Part shown: in pieces, positions 26,210-34,291 of the stretch | Numbering within the stretch: position 1 is the stretch's first letter | Layout: each line of letters begins with the position of its first letter | NCBI GenBank assembly: GCA_022821965.1 | Contig: JAJECN010000037.1 | Span: forward strand, 209,656 to 250,233 | Source of the DNA: Candidatus Poribacteria bacterium | Lineage (GTDB): Bacteria > Poribacteria > WGA-4E > WGA-3G | Direction of reading: 5' to 3' | DNA: 40,578 nt | Program-made: the position numbers and the translations under genes | The notes under the pieces: generated by a model | The model's database searches: none | What the model was told of the DNA's origin: nothing | The model's input: only the letters and a program-made list of their open reading frames with translations

Positions 26210-27137
26210 TGTGTTTCCCCGACAAGACAAGAGGTTGGAATACTGCGTGTAACTTTACAAGTCTATCGTGTAGCCATGGAAACTCTTGATCTGTGTCAGC
26301 TTTGTTCACATCTCCCATAGTATCATCAAGGAATCCAATCCGCTTTTTAGAATCCTCCCATTTTAACTCGCCAAGGGTGTCCTCAAATTGTCCCTTAATA
26401 GTATCTTTGTGTTCTTTCAAGCGGTTGTAATGTGTGAAAGATTGCATACAGAGGGTGGCTTGTAGTGTCTTACGATCTCTATATGCTATAAGCCAAAAGG
26501 CACCGCCTTTATATCTGTCCGCAGATTTACGGGTTTTTCGATCAATCTGGATACCGTAAATCGAAGGTAAATCGGGTTCAGGGAAAAACCGTAACTGATT
26601 CCCATTTTCTGTTACGTAAGTTTTGAATTTATCCCAATACTCTTTTCCTCTGGTTCCCCAATACTTTACTCTCCTGGTATTATTTCCCCTATTAGCATCT
26701 TCCAATCGAGAAACGCCTGTATGGCAATCATTACATAAACCTGACAAGTCCGTTAGGATATCCTCATTACCAATATTATCATAAGTCCTGTGATGCACTT
26801 GCGTAGCCTGTTCACCGCAAATACATAGCCGCCCCACCTGTGCAAAGAATCTCTGACGGGTTTCAGACCATGCTTGTGAGTGAAGATAATTGTTGTAATC
26901 ATTCGGTGGATTCTCGGTAAGAATCGCATGCCATATTTCGCTTCTGAGATTGCGGGCTTCTTGAAAATCAGGGTACAGGTTCAGTGCTTCATCAAGTAAA
27001 TCAATGGCACAGTATCCAGTGTGTATTCGTTCAAATTCATTTACACGACTTTCTCTAAAAATTGGAAATTCCGTGCCATTCCAGCAGTATTGGAACGCTA
27101 AAACAAAATTATGTCTCGCTTGAGTTATACTATCCAT
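26187..27137 (-). CDS. HNH nuclease with DUF4268 C-terminal domain
   Basis: A 316-residue protein. A helical N-terminal part is followed by an HNH zinc-type nuclease motif (C105-x-C107, H115-H116, C135-x2-C138-H139; CICGEQATQVHHRTY then LCNDCH). Residues about 185-303 match DUF4268, with FWLIAYRDRKTLQATLCMQS, RIGFLDD and a C-terminal WLHDRLVKLHAVFQPL. DUF4268 occurs with restriction and defence genes; the combined activity is unknown. AAAGGAG lies 14 bases before ATG 27137. The gene is bracketed by direct repeats of a recombinase 5' end, and its last residues come from reading the downstream copy in another frame. Confidence 0.8.
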   Translation of the reverse strand: MDSITQARHNFVLAFQYCWNGTEFPIFRESRVNEFERIHTGYCAIDLLDEALNLYPDFQEARNLRSEIWHAILTENPPNDYNNYLHSQAWSETRQRFFAQVGRLCICGEQATQVHHRTYDNIGNEDILTDLSGLCNDCHTGVSRLEDANRGNNTRRVKYWGTRGKEYWDKFKTYVTENGNQLRFFPEPDLPSIYGIQIDRKTRKSADRYKGGAFWLIAYRDRKTLQATLCMQSFTHYNRLKEHKDTIKGQFEDTLGELKWEDSKKRIGFLDDTMGDVNKADTDQEFPWLHDRLVKLHAVFQPLVLSGKHNERHTPV

Positions 27138-27156
27138 CGCCTGTACCGTTGCTCCT

Positions 27157-27258
27157 TTATTTTTCAACGGCTTCTACGCCGTCCATTGTGATTTGCCATT
27201 CAAAACGCTCCACAACGAGCTGTATCTCGTCGTTGTCTAAAGGGCGGGTGCCTTTCAT
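27157..27258 (-). pseudogene. 33-residue tyrosine recombinase start remnant
   Basis: It encodes MKGTRPLDNDEIQLVVERFE and 13 more residues, then TAA. The first 12 residues equal the start of the recombinase fragment at 26209 apart from one. It lies directly upstream of the HNH gene, whose Shine-Dalgarno overlaps its stop codon. The 35-bp DNA match (27224-27258 to 26175-26209) has three differences. Confidence 0.6.
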
Positions 27259-27269
27259 TGTAGAATACC

Positions 27270-27662
27270 TTACAATGCTTGGGGTATTGAAAGCGGTCGG
27301 ATATTGATGCCATGATTTCTTAAATACTGGCAGATGTGTTCAAGTTGGGGGGTAAAGAAGGGAACAACAATAAAAAGTCGTAAGTTTTCAGAATGACCGG
27401 TATGAGGATATTCGGCGGCATAGTGGATGAGTTGCCCGACGGATTTATGAATTGCGTCATGTCTGCGCGTAGAATCATCATCCAAGTTCGTTTGGACTTC
27501 AACAATAACCGTTCTGCCCTGTGCATCGGTTTCCATCAGATCGGGGGCTAACGCGTCCCAAGTGCCTTTTATGGCACCTGAATTTAAATAGATTTCTTCT
27601 CCGAAAACAGTAAGCGTGTTTTCCCTGATATAATCTACCATTTTGTCATGTGTTATATTCAT
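27270..27662 (-). CDS. PD-(D/E)XK-like nuclease-fold protein
   Basis: A 130-residue protein with an APDLMETDAQGRTVIVEVQT segment, in which D41, E55 and Q57 fit a PD-(D/E)XK core whose Lys is replaced by Gln. HKSVGQLIHYAAEYPH follows, like the helix after the core in NucS or restriction-like nucleases. This is fold-level recognition only; activity is uncertain because of the Gln. ATG 27662 follows AAAGGGAT. A minus-strand extended -10 (TGG-TACAAT, 27763-27755) lies about 95 bases upstream. Confidence 0.65.
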   Translation of the reverse strand: MNITHDKMVDYIRENTLTVFGEEIYLNSGAIKGTWDALAPDLMETDAQGRTVIVEVQTNLDDDSTRRHDAIHKSVGQLIHYAAEYPHTGHSENLRLFIVVPFFTPQLEHICQYLRNHGINIRPLSIPQAL

Positions 27663-27754
27663 CAAAAAAATCCCTTTGGATTACCAGTCCCAGTCCATTT
27701 ATCCCCCAACTACGGTAGGAGGGTGGCAGAAAAAGATGTAGGATCCGTTTCGTA

Positions 27755-27763
27755 ATTGTACCA
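27755..27763 (-). promoter_or_regulatory. Extended -10 promoter
   Basis: TGG-TACAAT on the minus strand, about 93 bases before the start of the nuclease-fold gene. No -35 is obvious. Confidence 0.4.
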
Positions 27764-27828
27764 TCCAAACTGGCAATAAGAGTATACTACATTTAGGAGA
27801 GGAATGCAAGGCTATTTCCTACCAAAGG

Positions 27829-27960
27829 CAGGGTCATTCAATTGTCAATTTTTCGATCAAATTTTCACCCCCCAGGCCCGGTAGGTTCGGTTTCCTAACC
27901 GAACCGGATCCTTGAAAAAAGACGTGAAACCCAATAATTTCTTAAAATTGAATGCCCCTG
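27829..27960. mobile_element. Second MITE-like element with the same ends
   Basis: The left end CAGGGTCATTCAATTGT (27829-27845) and the complement of the right end CAGGGGCATTCAATTTT (27944-27960) match each other and the ends of the element at 8747-8868. Inside is a strong hairpin GGTTCGGTT-TCCT-AACCGAACC. A target duplication is not visible. The right end abuts the promoter of the antitoxin gene. The 352-bp gap between genes holds this element, a promoter on each strand and nothing else. Confidence 0.65.
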
Positions 27961-27968
27961 ATTTAAAT

Positions 27969-27997
27969 TTGACGTGCCGTGCAAATTGTGGTATTCT
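27969..27997 (+). promoter_or_regulatory. Promoter TTGACG-N17-TATTCT
   Basis: TTGACG (27969-27974) and TATTCT (27992-27997) are 17 bases apart, with TGTGG before the -10. It lies 17 bases before the antitoxin ATG, so the leader is very short. Confidence 0.65.
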
Positions 27998-28014
27998 TAA
28001 ATAAGGAGACGATT

Positions 28015-28284
28015 ATGTCCTATAAAGAATGCTTAATTTTTATAGCGTATGTCAAATATCTCAGAACTTCAAGCGTGCTACGCGGCACTGAAGACAAGCA
28101 AGTAAACACTTCAGCGGTTCCATCGGCTGCTACAGATATGACCAGTAAACCGCATCGCACGCCACCACCTCCACGCCTCCGAAAACCCAAATTTACGCTT
28201 GAAGAACTTTTAACTCAGATGCCAGACGATGGTGGACAAGGTGAAGTAGACACGGGACCATCAGTAGGCAACGAAGTATGGTAG
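28015..28284 (+). CDS. MazE-like antitoxin (C-terminal toxin-binding part)
   Basis: An 89-residue protein ending in KFTLEELLTQMPDD followed by GEVDTGPSVGNEVW, the typical MazE C-terminal segment that binds MazF. The N-terminus, MSYKECLIFIAYVKYL, does not look like the usual AbrB/SpoVT DNA-binding domain, so the gene is either chimeric or an atypical antitoxin. AAGGAGACG precedes the ATG. It overlaps the MazF stub by 7 bases, the usual arrangement of this module. Confidence 0.75.
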   Translation: MSYKECLIFIAYVKYLRTSSVLRGTEDKQVNTSAVPSAATDMTSKPHRTPPPPRLRKPKFTLEELLTQMPDDGGQGEVDTGPSVGNEVW

Positions 28285-28349
28285 ATTCAACAGGGTACGT
28301 TCCAGTACCCGGCGATGTTGTTTGGATTAACTTCAACCCGCAAACATGA
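28278..28349 (+). pseudogene. Truncated MazF/PemK toxin start
   Basis: It encodes MVDSTGYVPVPGDVVWINFN and PQT, then TGA, matching the first strand of MazF (VPxxGDVVWLNFxPQ) and nothing else. The other 85 or more residues are missing; the helicase gene begins in the stop codon (ATGA). The stub shows loss of the toxin next to its antitoxin. Confidence 0.75.
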
Positions 28350-30067
28350 ACCTTGATAGAAACCAAGAAAAAGCCGCTAACCACGTTACGGGACCCGCAA
28401 TCGTCATCGCAGGACCGGGCAGTGGCAAAACAACAGTCGTAACGGCACGAATCCTAAACCTCATCCAAACCCACAACATTCCGCCCTCACAGATCCTCGC
28501 CATTGCCTTCAATAGAAAAGCTGTCGAAGAGATGGAAACACGCATCAGACACGGACTCACTCCTGACAACACCAAAACGTCCCAAAGACCCGTAATTCGC
28601 ACACTCCACGCCTTTGGTAAAGACATCATCACCGAAAACTATAAACGCGCTGGATTCAACCAAATCCCCGAAATTTGGTCAGGACAGATTGATCAAATCA
28701 TCGCAGACGAGCAGAAACAGATTGAACGCGAAGCCTCTACTACCACGGTTGCCATTTACAAAATAGAGAGCAAAAAGACTGGCAAATGCTATATCGGTCA
28801 GACGACAAATCCAGACCGACGCAAAAAAGAACACTTCGACCACTCATCAAACGATAGACTCCGACAAGCAATCCGATCAGAAGGAGAAACACAATTCCGT
28901 TTTGAGGTGCTTGAAAGAGTTCCGGGACGAGAGGCGAACCGTCGCGAAGCACACTGGATTGCGTTCTATAGAGACCAAGCCGGTGTGTTCAACCGTGCCG
29001 ATCCTTTGCGGATGCGGTACAGCAACCAAATCATTCTTGAAATGTTCTGCCAGCATTTTGGCATCATTTATGAGGAACATCTTGACAGGCATCCAGACTT
29101 CGAGAATCTTCGCGAACGTTTCAACGGCATAGAAGAGATCGTTATGCGTGCGAAACGGCAGGTTACCACAGGTGTGTTCGACCCAACCACGCTTGACGAC
29201 GCTGTGGCAAAGGCATTTGCCGTAAAATATGAGACACTCAAAACTGAAGCAAATGCCATTGATTTCGAGGATATGATTATCCACGCAGCGAACCTACTTG
29301 AAACCTGCCCGGATCTTCGCCAAACCTACCGCGACAAATACCCCTATTTGCTTGTTGACGAATTCCAAGACATCTCTCCTGCCGACTTTCGACTGATTTC
29401 GCTCTTATCAGAAAATCTTTTCGCTGTCGGTGATGATGATCAAGCAATCTACAGTTTTCGTGGTGGCAACTCCGAGATTATGCAGGCATTTACCGAGCAG
29501 CGGGATGTGAAAAAGTATGAAATAACGCGCAATTACCGTTCTACGTCAACGATTGTTGAACACGCACGGGCTTTGATTGAGCGAAACGAGCCGCGAATCC
29601 GTAAAAATCTCCGCGCCCATAACCCGATGCAGCAGCGCATAAAAATCGTAGAGACAACCCCAAAAACCGTAGAAACCACCTTATTACGCGAGTTGGAATC
29701 CCCGAAAGAAATCGCCATTTTAGCACGGACCAACGATGAAATTGAGCGGATTCAGGAGATGCTTATCAACCTTCCCACCTCACCTGAAGTAACGACGATC
29801 CACAAAGCGAAGGGCAGAGAATGGGAAAAGGTCATCCTCGTCCACAATACATTGGAGCGTCGCTTTCCGCGTCGTGATAGTATACTTACAGAGGAGCGGC
29901 GTGTCTTCTATGTTGCAATGACGCGTGCCAAAGTAGAACTCGTTGTGCTTGGTGGGCAGTGTCCATTCGTGCCGGAGTTTGAGGAAATCCGTAAAAATAT
30001 CGGTTACTATCTCCGGCAGTTTGGATATTGGCGAGCGAGAAGGAGAATAAAAAACAAGAAGATATAA
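28346..30067 (+). CDS. UvrD/Rep-type helicase with embedded GIY-YIG nuclease domain
   Basis: A 573-residue superfamily 1 helicase: Q motif near 3-13, Walker A AGPGSGKTT (22-30), Ia IAFNRKAVEEME, TLHAFG, Walker B LLVDEFQD (335-342), VGDDDQAIYSFRGG, NYRST, TTIHKAKGREW and EERRVFYVAMTRAK. Between motif Ia and Walker B (about 134-219) lies a GIY-YIG domain: VAIYKIESKKTGKCYIGQTT, R158/R159 and REAHW with E201. Domain 2B is shortened, making it smaller than UvrD (about 720). The insertion couples strand unwinding to cutting. The start overlaps the MazF stub stop (ATGA), suggesting translational coupling; no Shine-Dalgarno is seen. Its location suggests a defence or repair role, which is inference. 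Confidence 0.88.
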   Translation: MNLDRNQEKAANHVTGPAIVIAGPGSGKTTVVTARILNLIQTHNIPPSQILAIAFNRKAVEEMETRIRHGLTPDNTKTSQRPVIRTLHAFGKDIITENYKRAGFNQIPEIWSGQIDQIIADEQKQIEREASTTTVAIYKIESKKTGKCYIGQTTNPDRRKKEHFDHSSNDRLRQAIRSEGETQFRFEVLERVPGREANRREAHWIAFYRDQAGVFNRADPLRMRYSNQIILEMFCQHFGIIYEEHLDRHPDFENLRERFNGIEEIVMRAKRQVTTGVFDPTTLDDAVAKAFAVKYETLKTEANAIDFEDMIIHAANLLETCPDLRQTYRDKYPYLLVDEFQDISPADFRLISLLSENLFAVGDDDQAIYSFRGGNSEIMQAFTEQRDVKKYEITRNYRSTSTIVEHARALIERNEPRIRKNLRAHNPMQQRIKIVETTPKTVETTLLRELESPKEIAILARTNDEIERIQEMLINLPTSPEVTTIHKAKGREWEKVILVHNTLERRFPRRDSILTEERRVFYVAMTRAKVELVVLGGQCPFVPEFEEIRKNIGYYLRQFGYWRARRRIKNKKI

Positions 30068-30078
30068 AATAGGAATTG

Positions 30079-30087
30079 TGCTACAAT
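30079..30087 (+). promoter_or_regulatory. Extended -10 promoter
   Basis: TGC-TACAAT (TTGTG before C) lies about 50 bases before the DUF6785-like gene. The -35 is poor. Confidence 0.45.
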
Positions 30088-30134
30088 CGTTGATGATAAA
30101 CTGCTCCACAACAAACCCATAGCCCAATTTCTAT

Positions 30135-32060
30135 ATGGTAACCGCAACTTTGAAAAAGCAAAACTTCCATCCCGGCGTAACCTTTCGTGCCATTATACTC
30201 GGTTTGCTACTGATTCCGGTGAATACCTACTTTATCATGGCAAATCACCTCAAGTTTTGGAGCACCCTCCCGACTACGATGTCACTCATCTATAACGTGA
30301 TTATCACGTTGATGGTGCTTATCCCTTTTAATCTTCTGTTGAATCGGTTTCTGCCGCGGTTCGCGCTTAGACAGGGTGAATTGCTGACGGTTTTCGTGAT
30401 GCTGTCGCTCTCCTCCGCGATCGCGGGACATGATATGATGCAGACGGTTATCCCGACGATATCCGATGGATACTGGTTCGCAACCCCTGAAAACGAATGG
30501 AAACAACTCTTCTGGCGATACCTCCCGCCATGGCTCACATCCAACGATGAAGCAAGTCTACAGGCATTCTATGACGGGGAGAGCACTATCTACACAAAAG
30601 TGCACCTTCTCGGTTGGCTACGACCTATTCTCTGGTGGACAATTTTTCTGACTGTTCTTATCTGGGTGATGATTTGTATAGATGTTTTCCTCCGACGACA
30701 GTGGATCGAGCGGGAACGGTTGACGTATCCTATTGTGCAATTGCCGTTGGAAATGACGAGGCTTGATGGACGACTTTTCAAGTCAAAGATGATGTGGCTG
30801 GGATTTGCGATCGCAGGGGGTATCAATCTTGTCAACGGCTTTCACGTCCTTTTCCCAGAGATTCCAGAAATCCCAGTACGGCACGCCGAAATCGGGCAAT
30901 ACTTCACCCAAAAACCGTGGAGATCAATGGGCTGGACACCGGTTTATGTCCGCTCGTTCGCCGTCGGACTCGCTTTCCTCATGCCGTTGGAGATGTCGTT
31001 TTCAATCTGGTTCTTCTACTGGTTCTGGAAAGCACAACGGATATTGGGCAGTGCCCTCGGACTCGATGTGATGCCGGGGTTCCCATACGACTGGCAACAG
31101 GTGATGGGAGGTTATCTCGTGCTCGCCTGCTTTGCGCTGTGGGGTGGACGACGCTATTTTTTTGCGGTCTTCAAGTACGTCTTCCGAATCCGCAAGTCGC
31201 CGGGCACCATCGACGACAGCACGGAACCGATGCGCTATCGCTGGGCAGCGATTGGACTCGTTTGTGGCTTGTTTTTCTTATTCGCCTTTTCACGACAAGG
31301 TGGGATGGAATTCTGGACAATTGGACTCTATTTTTTAATCTATTACCTGTTAGCAATGAGTTTGACGCGTATCCGTGCCGAGGTTGGACCACCGACAATT
31401 CGGACGTATGCAACGCCGCACGATATCCTCACCGATATTTTCGGTACCCGATTGATTTCGCGCGGCAGTTTAACAATGATGCGTCTCTATCTAACCTTCA
31501 ATCGAGGCTCGCGTGCCCACCCGATGCCCCATACGCTTGAAGGATTCAAACTTGCCGAAGAAACAGGCATGCACTCCGGCAGACTCATTGTCGCGATGAT
31601 GTTCGCAGCGGTGATTGGTATCCTCGCATCGTTTTGGGCATACTTTGTTGTTAGCTACGACATCGGTGTTGTCAGCGACCTTGGCACCGGAGGCTATAAC
31701 CTACTACAAAGTTGGCTCCAGCACCCGGCTGACACTGATGTTCCTGCCGTGATTTTTATAGGTGTCGGTGCGCTCTTGACCGGCTTCTTTTGGTGGCTAC
31801 GAACCTTATTCCCGTTCTGGCCCCTTCACCCTGCTGGCTACATGGTCGCTGGTGAAAAATCGACGATCGGTAGGTTATGGTTTTCGATATTCATCAGTTG
31901 GGGCATCAAAACAATTCTACTAAAAGTGGGCGGGATTCGCCTCTATCGCAAAGCATATCCACTTTTTTTAGGACTGATTCTCGGTGAATTCATGGTAGGT
32001 GGTGTATGGGTACTGATTCGACTCTTTACTGGGATACAGATGTATTCATTTTACAGGTAA
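30135..32060 (+). CDS. Multi-pass membrane protein, DUF6785/DUF6784-like
   Basis: A 641-residue, highly hydrophobic protein with roughly a dozen predicted helices. The first is AIILGLLLIPVNTYFIMANH; others include IYNVIITLMVLIPFNLLL and ILWWTIFLTVLIWVMICIDV. Soluble loops carry ERERLTYPIVQLPLEM and RIRAEVGPPTIRTY, the pattern of the DUF6785/DUF6784 family common in planctomycete-type genomes, which resembles oligopeptide-type transporters. Function is unknown. No Shine-Dalgarno is visible; the ATG is the first possible start. It precedes an oxidoreductase and a lactonase, so a transport role in sugar-acid use is possible. Confidence 0.7.
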   Translation: MVTATLKKQNFHPGVTFRAIILGLLLIPVNTYFIMANHLKFWSTLPTTMSLIYNVIITLMVLIPFNLLLNRFLPRFALRQGELLTVFVMLSLSSAIAGHDMMQTVIPTISDGYWFATPENEWKQLFWRYLPPWLTSNDEASLQAFYDGESTIYTKVHLLGWLRPILWWTIFLTVLIWVMICIDVFLRRQWIERERLTYPIVQLPLEMTRLDGRLFKSKMMWLGFAIAGGINLVNGFHVLFPEIPEIPVRHAEIGQYFTQKPWRSMGWTPVYVRSFAVGLAFLMPLEMSFSIWFFYWFWKAQRILGSALGLDVMPGFPYDWQQVMGGYLVLACFALWGGRRYFFAVFKYVFRIRKSPGTIDDSTEPMRYRWAAIGLVCGLFFLFAFSRQGGMEFWTIGLYFLIYYLLAMSLTRIRAEVGPPTIRTYATPHDILTDIFGTRLISRGSLTMMRLYLTFNRGSRAHPMPHTLEGFKLAEETGMHSGRLIVAMMFAAVIGILASFWAYFVVSYDIGVVSDLGTGGYNLLQSWLQHPADTDVPAVIFIGVGALLTGFFWWLRTLFPFWPLHPAGYMVAGEKSTIGRLWFSIFISWGIKTILLKVGGIRLYRKAYPLFLGLILGEFMVGGVWVLIRLFTGIQMYSFYR

Positions 32061-32168
32061 TAGTTGTCAGTTATCAACAAATAGATGTGTTTCGCTTAAG
32101 TGTTTCCCCAGAAGTAGCGCACCCCTCTTGTGACTGACAACTGATAACCGATAACCGAAAACTATTAA
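32061..32168. repeat. Heptamer-repeat intergenic element (copy 5)
   Basis: The left end AGTTGTCAGTTATCAAC and the right end CCTCTTGTGACTGACAACTG plus further units form an inverted pair. It finishes ATTAAAAAAGGAG, the ribosome binding site of the following oxidoreductase gene. Confidence 0.7.
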
Positions 32169-32183
32169 AAAAGGAGATAAAAC

Positions 32184-33200
32184 ATGAAAGTAGTCGTTCT
32201 TTCTTATAGTCATCACGGACGAAGTATGGCGCGCACTGCGCATGAACTCGGACACGAGATTATTGGGGTGATGGATGCTGAGGTGGATCCCCGACAACAG
32301 TTGGCAGACGATTTTCAATGTCCCGGATTCGATACAGCAGCGGCATGTCTCGATGCAAGTAAGCCGGACGCTGCACTCGTCGCGGGAAAACATATTGAGA
32401 TGGGGGATCATGTACAGGCATGTGTAGACCGGCGTATTCCTTACCTCTTGGACAAACCGTTTGCGGACTGTGCCGATCGGCTACGTCCTGCCGCTGAGGC
32501 ATCCGAAAAGCACGGTGTATTCAGCGCGCTTGTGCTACCAAACCGTGCGAGCCGAATCGTGAGTGTCGTCAAAGAGATGGTCGCTGATGGAAGTTTAGGC
32601 AAACTTACCCTATACAACAGCAGGTTAAATAACGGTCCTCCGTCCCGTTACGATCCGACACCGTCTTATTGGCACAACACTCCGAGTATATCCGGTGGTG
32701 GATGCTGGGCGGTTGAAGCGGCACACGGCATTGACACATTCCTTCAATTCGTCGGCGATCAGCAAATCACAGTCGTCGGCGCAGTCATGTCCAATGCAAT
32801 GCACGCCCGCGGTGTAGAGGACAGCGGCATCGGTGTGTTACGGACGGAAGATGGTATCACGGGTATTATTGAATCCGGTTATACATATCCATCTGGTAAG
32901 CGCGGCGGCGATCATTTCTTCCGATTTATCGGAACGAAGGCATCGGTATTTGAGCAGTACGGTCGCAACGGTGAACCTCTGATCGAAGTCCATACAACCG
33001 AAGGCGTTCAATTCAGCGAGGATATATCTCACGGAGCACGAATACAAGGCGTAATGGGTGCTGCGTTTGATGCCATTCGGGACGGTGGAACCTTTGAACC
33101 GACGGTTGTTGACGCGGTGCGAATCCTTGAGATTCAGGATGCCGTCTACGCGCATGCCCGGCAAGGTGTAATAACCCACGGTCCGCACCCAATGGGTTGA
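32184..33200 (+). CDS. Gfo/Idh/MocA-family oxidoreductase
   Basis: A 338-residue NAD(P)-type oxidoreductase. The N-terminal Rossmann strand reads VVVLSYSHHGRSMARTA, without the usual GxGxxG. The EKP motif appears as LLDKPFA (about 89-95). GGGCWAVEAAHGIDTF and later strands fit the C-terminal dimer domain. The altered nucleotide loop suggests unusual cofactor binding. AAAAAGGAG precedes the ATG. The following lactonase gene has its own promoter, whose -35 box covers this gene's stop codon. Confidence 0.82.
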   Translation: MKVVVLSYSHHGRSMARTAHELGHEIIGVMDAEVDPRQQLADDFQCPGFDTAAACLDASKPDAALVAGKHIEMGDHVQACVDRRIPYLLDKPFADCADRLRPAAEASEKHGVFSALVLPNRASRIVSVVKEMVADGSLGKLTLYNSRLNNGPPSRYDPTPSYWHNTPSISGGGCWAVEAAHGIDTFLQFVGDQQITVVGAVMSNAMHARGVEDSGIGVLRTEDGITGIIESGYTYPSGKRGGDHFFRFIGTKASVFEQYGRNGEPLIEVHTTEGVQFSEDISHGARIQGVMGAAFDAIRDGGTFEPTVVDAVRILEIQDAVYAHARQGVITHGPHPMG

Positions 33201-33225
33201 CAGCTTGTACGATGTGTGCTAAAAT
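33197..33225 (+). promoter_or_regulatory. Promoter TTGACA-N17-TAAAAT
   Basis: TTGACA (33197-33202) overlaps the stop codon of the preceding gene; TAAAAT (33220-33225) follows after 17 bases, with TGTGC before it. It drives the SMP-30 gene. Confidence 0.75.
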
Positions 33226-33262
33226 CATCGCATTCAAGAAACGGAATTGGAAGGAGTGAAGT

Positions 33263-34291
33263 ATGTCGAATTTAAATGTGTCACAAACCCTTATATGTGC
33301 CGTTACAGCAGGTTTCGCGTTAGCCCCCGCGTTGATTGGGAATACTGCTGGCAGCGACGCTATCTTTGCGCCAGATGCCGAACTCAAAGAGCTATTCAAC
33401 GGTGCGCATTTCACGGAAGGTGTCTCCGTTGCGCCAGACGGAACCGTCTATTTCAGCGACATCACCTTCACAGATCAGACGGATATGCAGGCAGGAAATA
33501 TCTGGAAACACAACCCAGAGACTGGAGAAACGACCATTTTTCGTTCTCCCAGTGGGATGTCCAACGGTACAAAGTTTGATGCGCACGGGCGTTTGGTTGT
33601 TGCAGAGGGTGCGGATTTCGGGGGGCGCAGGATTACTCGAACGGACATGACGACGGGTAAAAGCGAAATTATTGCCGGTCTATATAACGGCAAACCCTTT
33701 AATTCACCGAACGATCTGTCGATTGATGAGCAGGGACGCATCTATTTTACGGATCCACGATATGCTGGACAGGAACCCGTTGAACAACCCATCTTTGGGG
33801 TCTATCGGATTGATCCTGATGGCTCTATTCATCTCGTTGTTACGGACGCTGGCAAACCAAACGGTGTAGCCGTTTCCCCAGACCAACAAACCCTTTATGT
33901 TATCAGTCATGACAACGGTGCGATGGGTAGTTTTCCTGAGGATATACCGCTGCGTAACGGAAATATGGCATTACTCGCCTACGATCTTTCACCGGATGGC
34001 ACAGCAACTTTCCGAACAGTGCTTGTTGACTACGCCCCACAAGACGGTCCGGACGGTATGGTGGTTGATGCTGAAGGAAATCTTTTCGTGGCAGTGCGCG
34101 ACGAGACACGACCCGGAGTCCGCGTGTACACACCTGAAGGGAAGGAATTGGCGTACGTCAAGACACCGGATAAACCGACCAACGTCGCATTCGGACGTGG
34201 CAAAACAAGCAAGACACTCTACATCACGGCAGAAAATTGTCTCTACAGCATCCAAACGATGAAAGAAGGGTATCACCTACCACAGAAATAG
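33263..34291 (+). CDS. SMP-30/gluconolactonase-family protein, exported
   Basis: A 342-residue six-bladed propeller of the SMP-30/gluconolactonase/LRE type. A signal-like segment (QTLICAVTAGFALAPALIG) is followed by FTEGVSVAPDGTVYFSD, NSPNDLSIDEQGRIYFTDPRY, GKPNGVAVSPDQQTLYV and PDGMVVDAEGNLFVA, including the E, N and D residues that bind metal in lactonases. It probably opens a sugar lactone in the periplasm. AAGGAG precedes the ATG. The neighbouring oxidoreductase could make or use the lactone. Confidence 0.85.
   Translation: MSNLNVSQTLICAVTAGFALAPALIGNTAGSDAIFAPDAELKELFNGAHFTEGVSVAPDGTVYFSDITFTDQTDMQAGNIWKHNPETGETTIFRSPSGMSNGTKFDAHGRLVVAEGADFGGRRITRTDMTTGKSEIIAGLYNGKPFNSPNDLSIDEQGRIYFTDPRYAGQEPVEQPIFGVYRIDPDGSIHLVVTDAGKPNGVAVSPDQQTLYVISHDNGAMGSFPEDIPLRNGNMALLAYDLSPDGTATFRTVLVDYAPQDGPDGMVVDAEGNLFVAVRDETRPGVRVYTPEGKELAYVKTPDKPTNVAFGRGKTSKTLYITAENCLYSIQTMKEGYHLPQK

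Noticed and set aside
27873-27905. Hairpin near 27890 as a tRNA or terminator
   Set aside because: GGTTCGGTT/AACCGAACC resembles a T-arm but no acceptor or anticodon arm surrounds it; it is the core of the MITE-like element.
30794-31540. A 248-codon open frame on the plus strand
   Set aside because: It lies wholly inside the DUF6785-like gene in another frame, has an odd Arg- and Thr-rich composition and no ribosome site.
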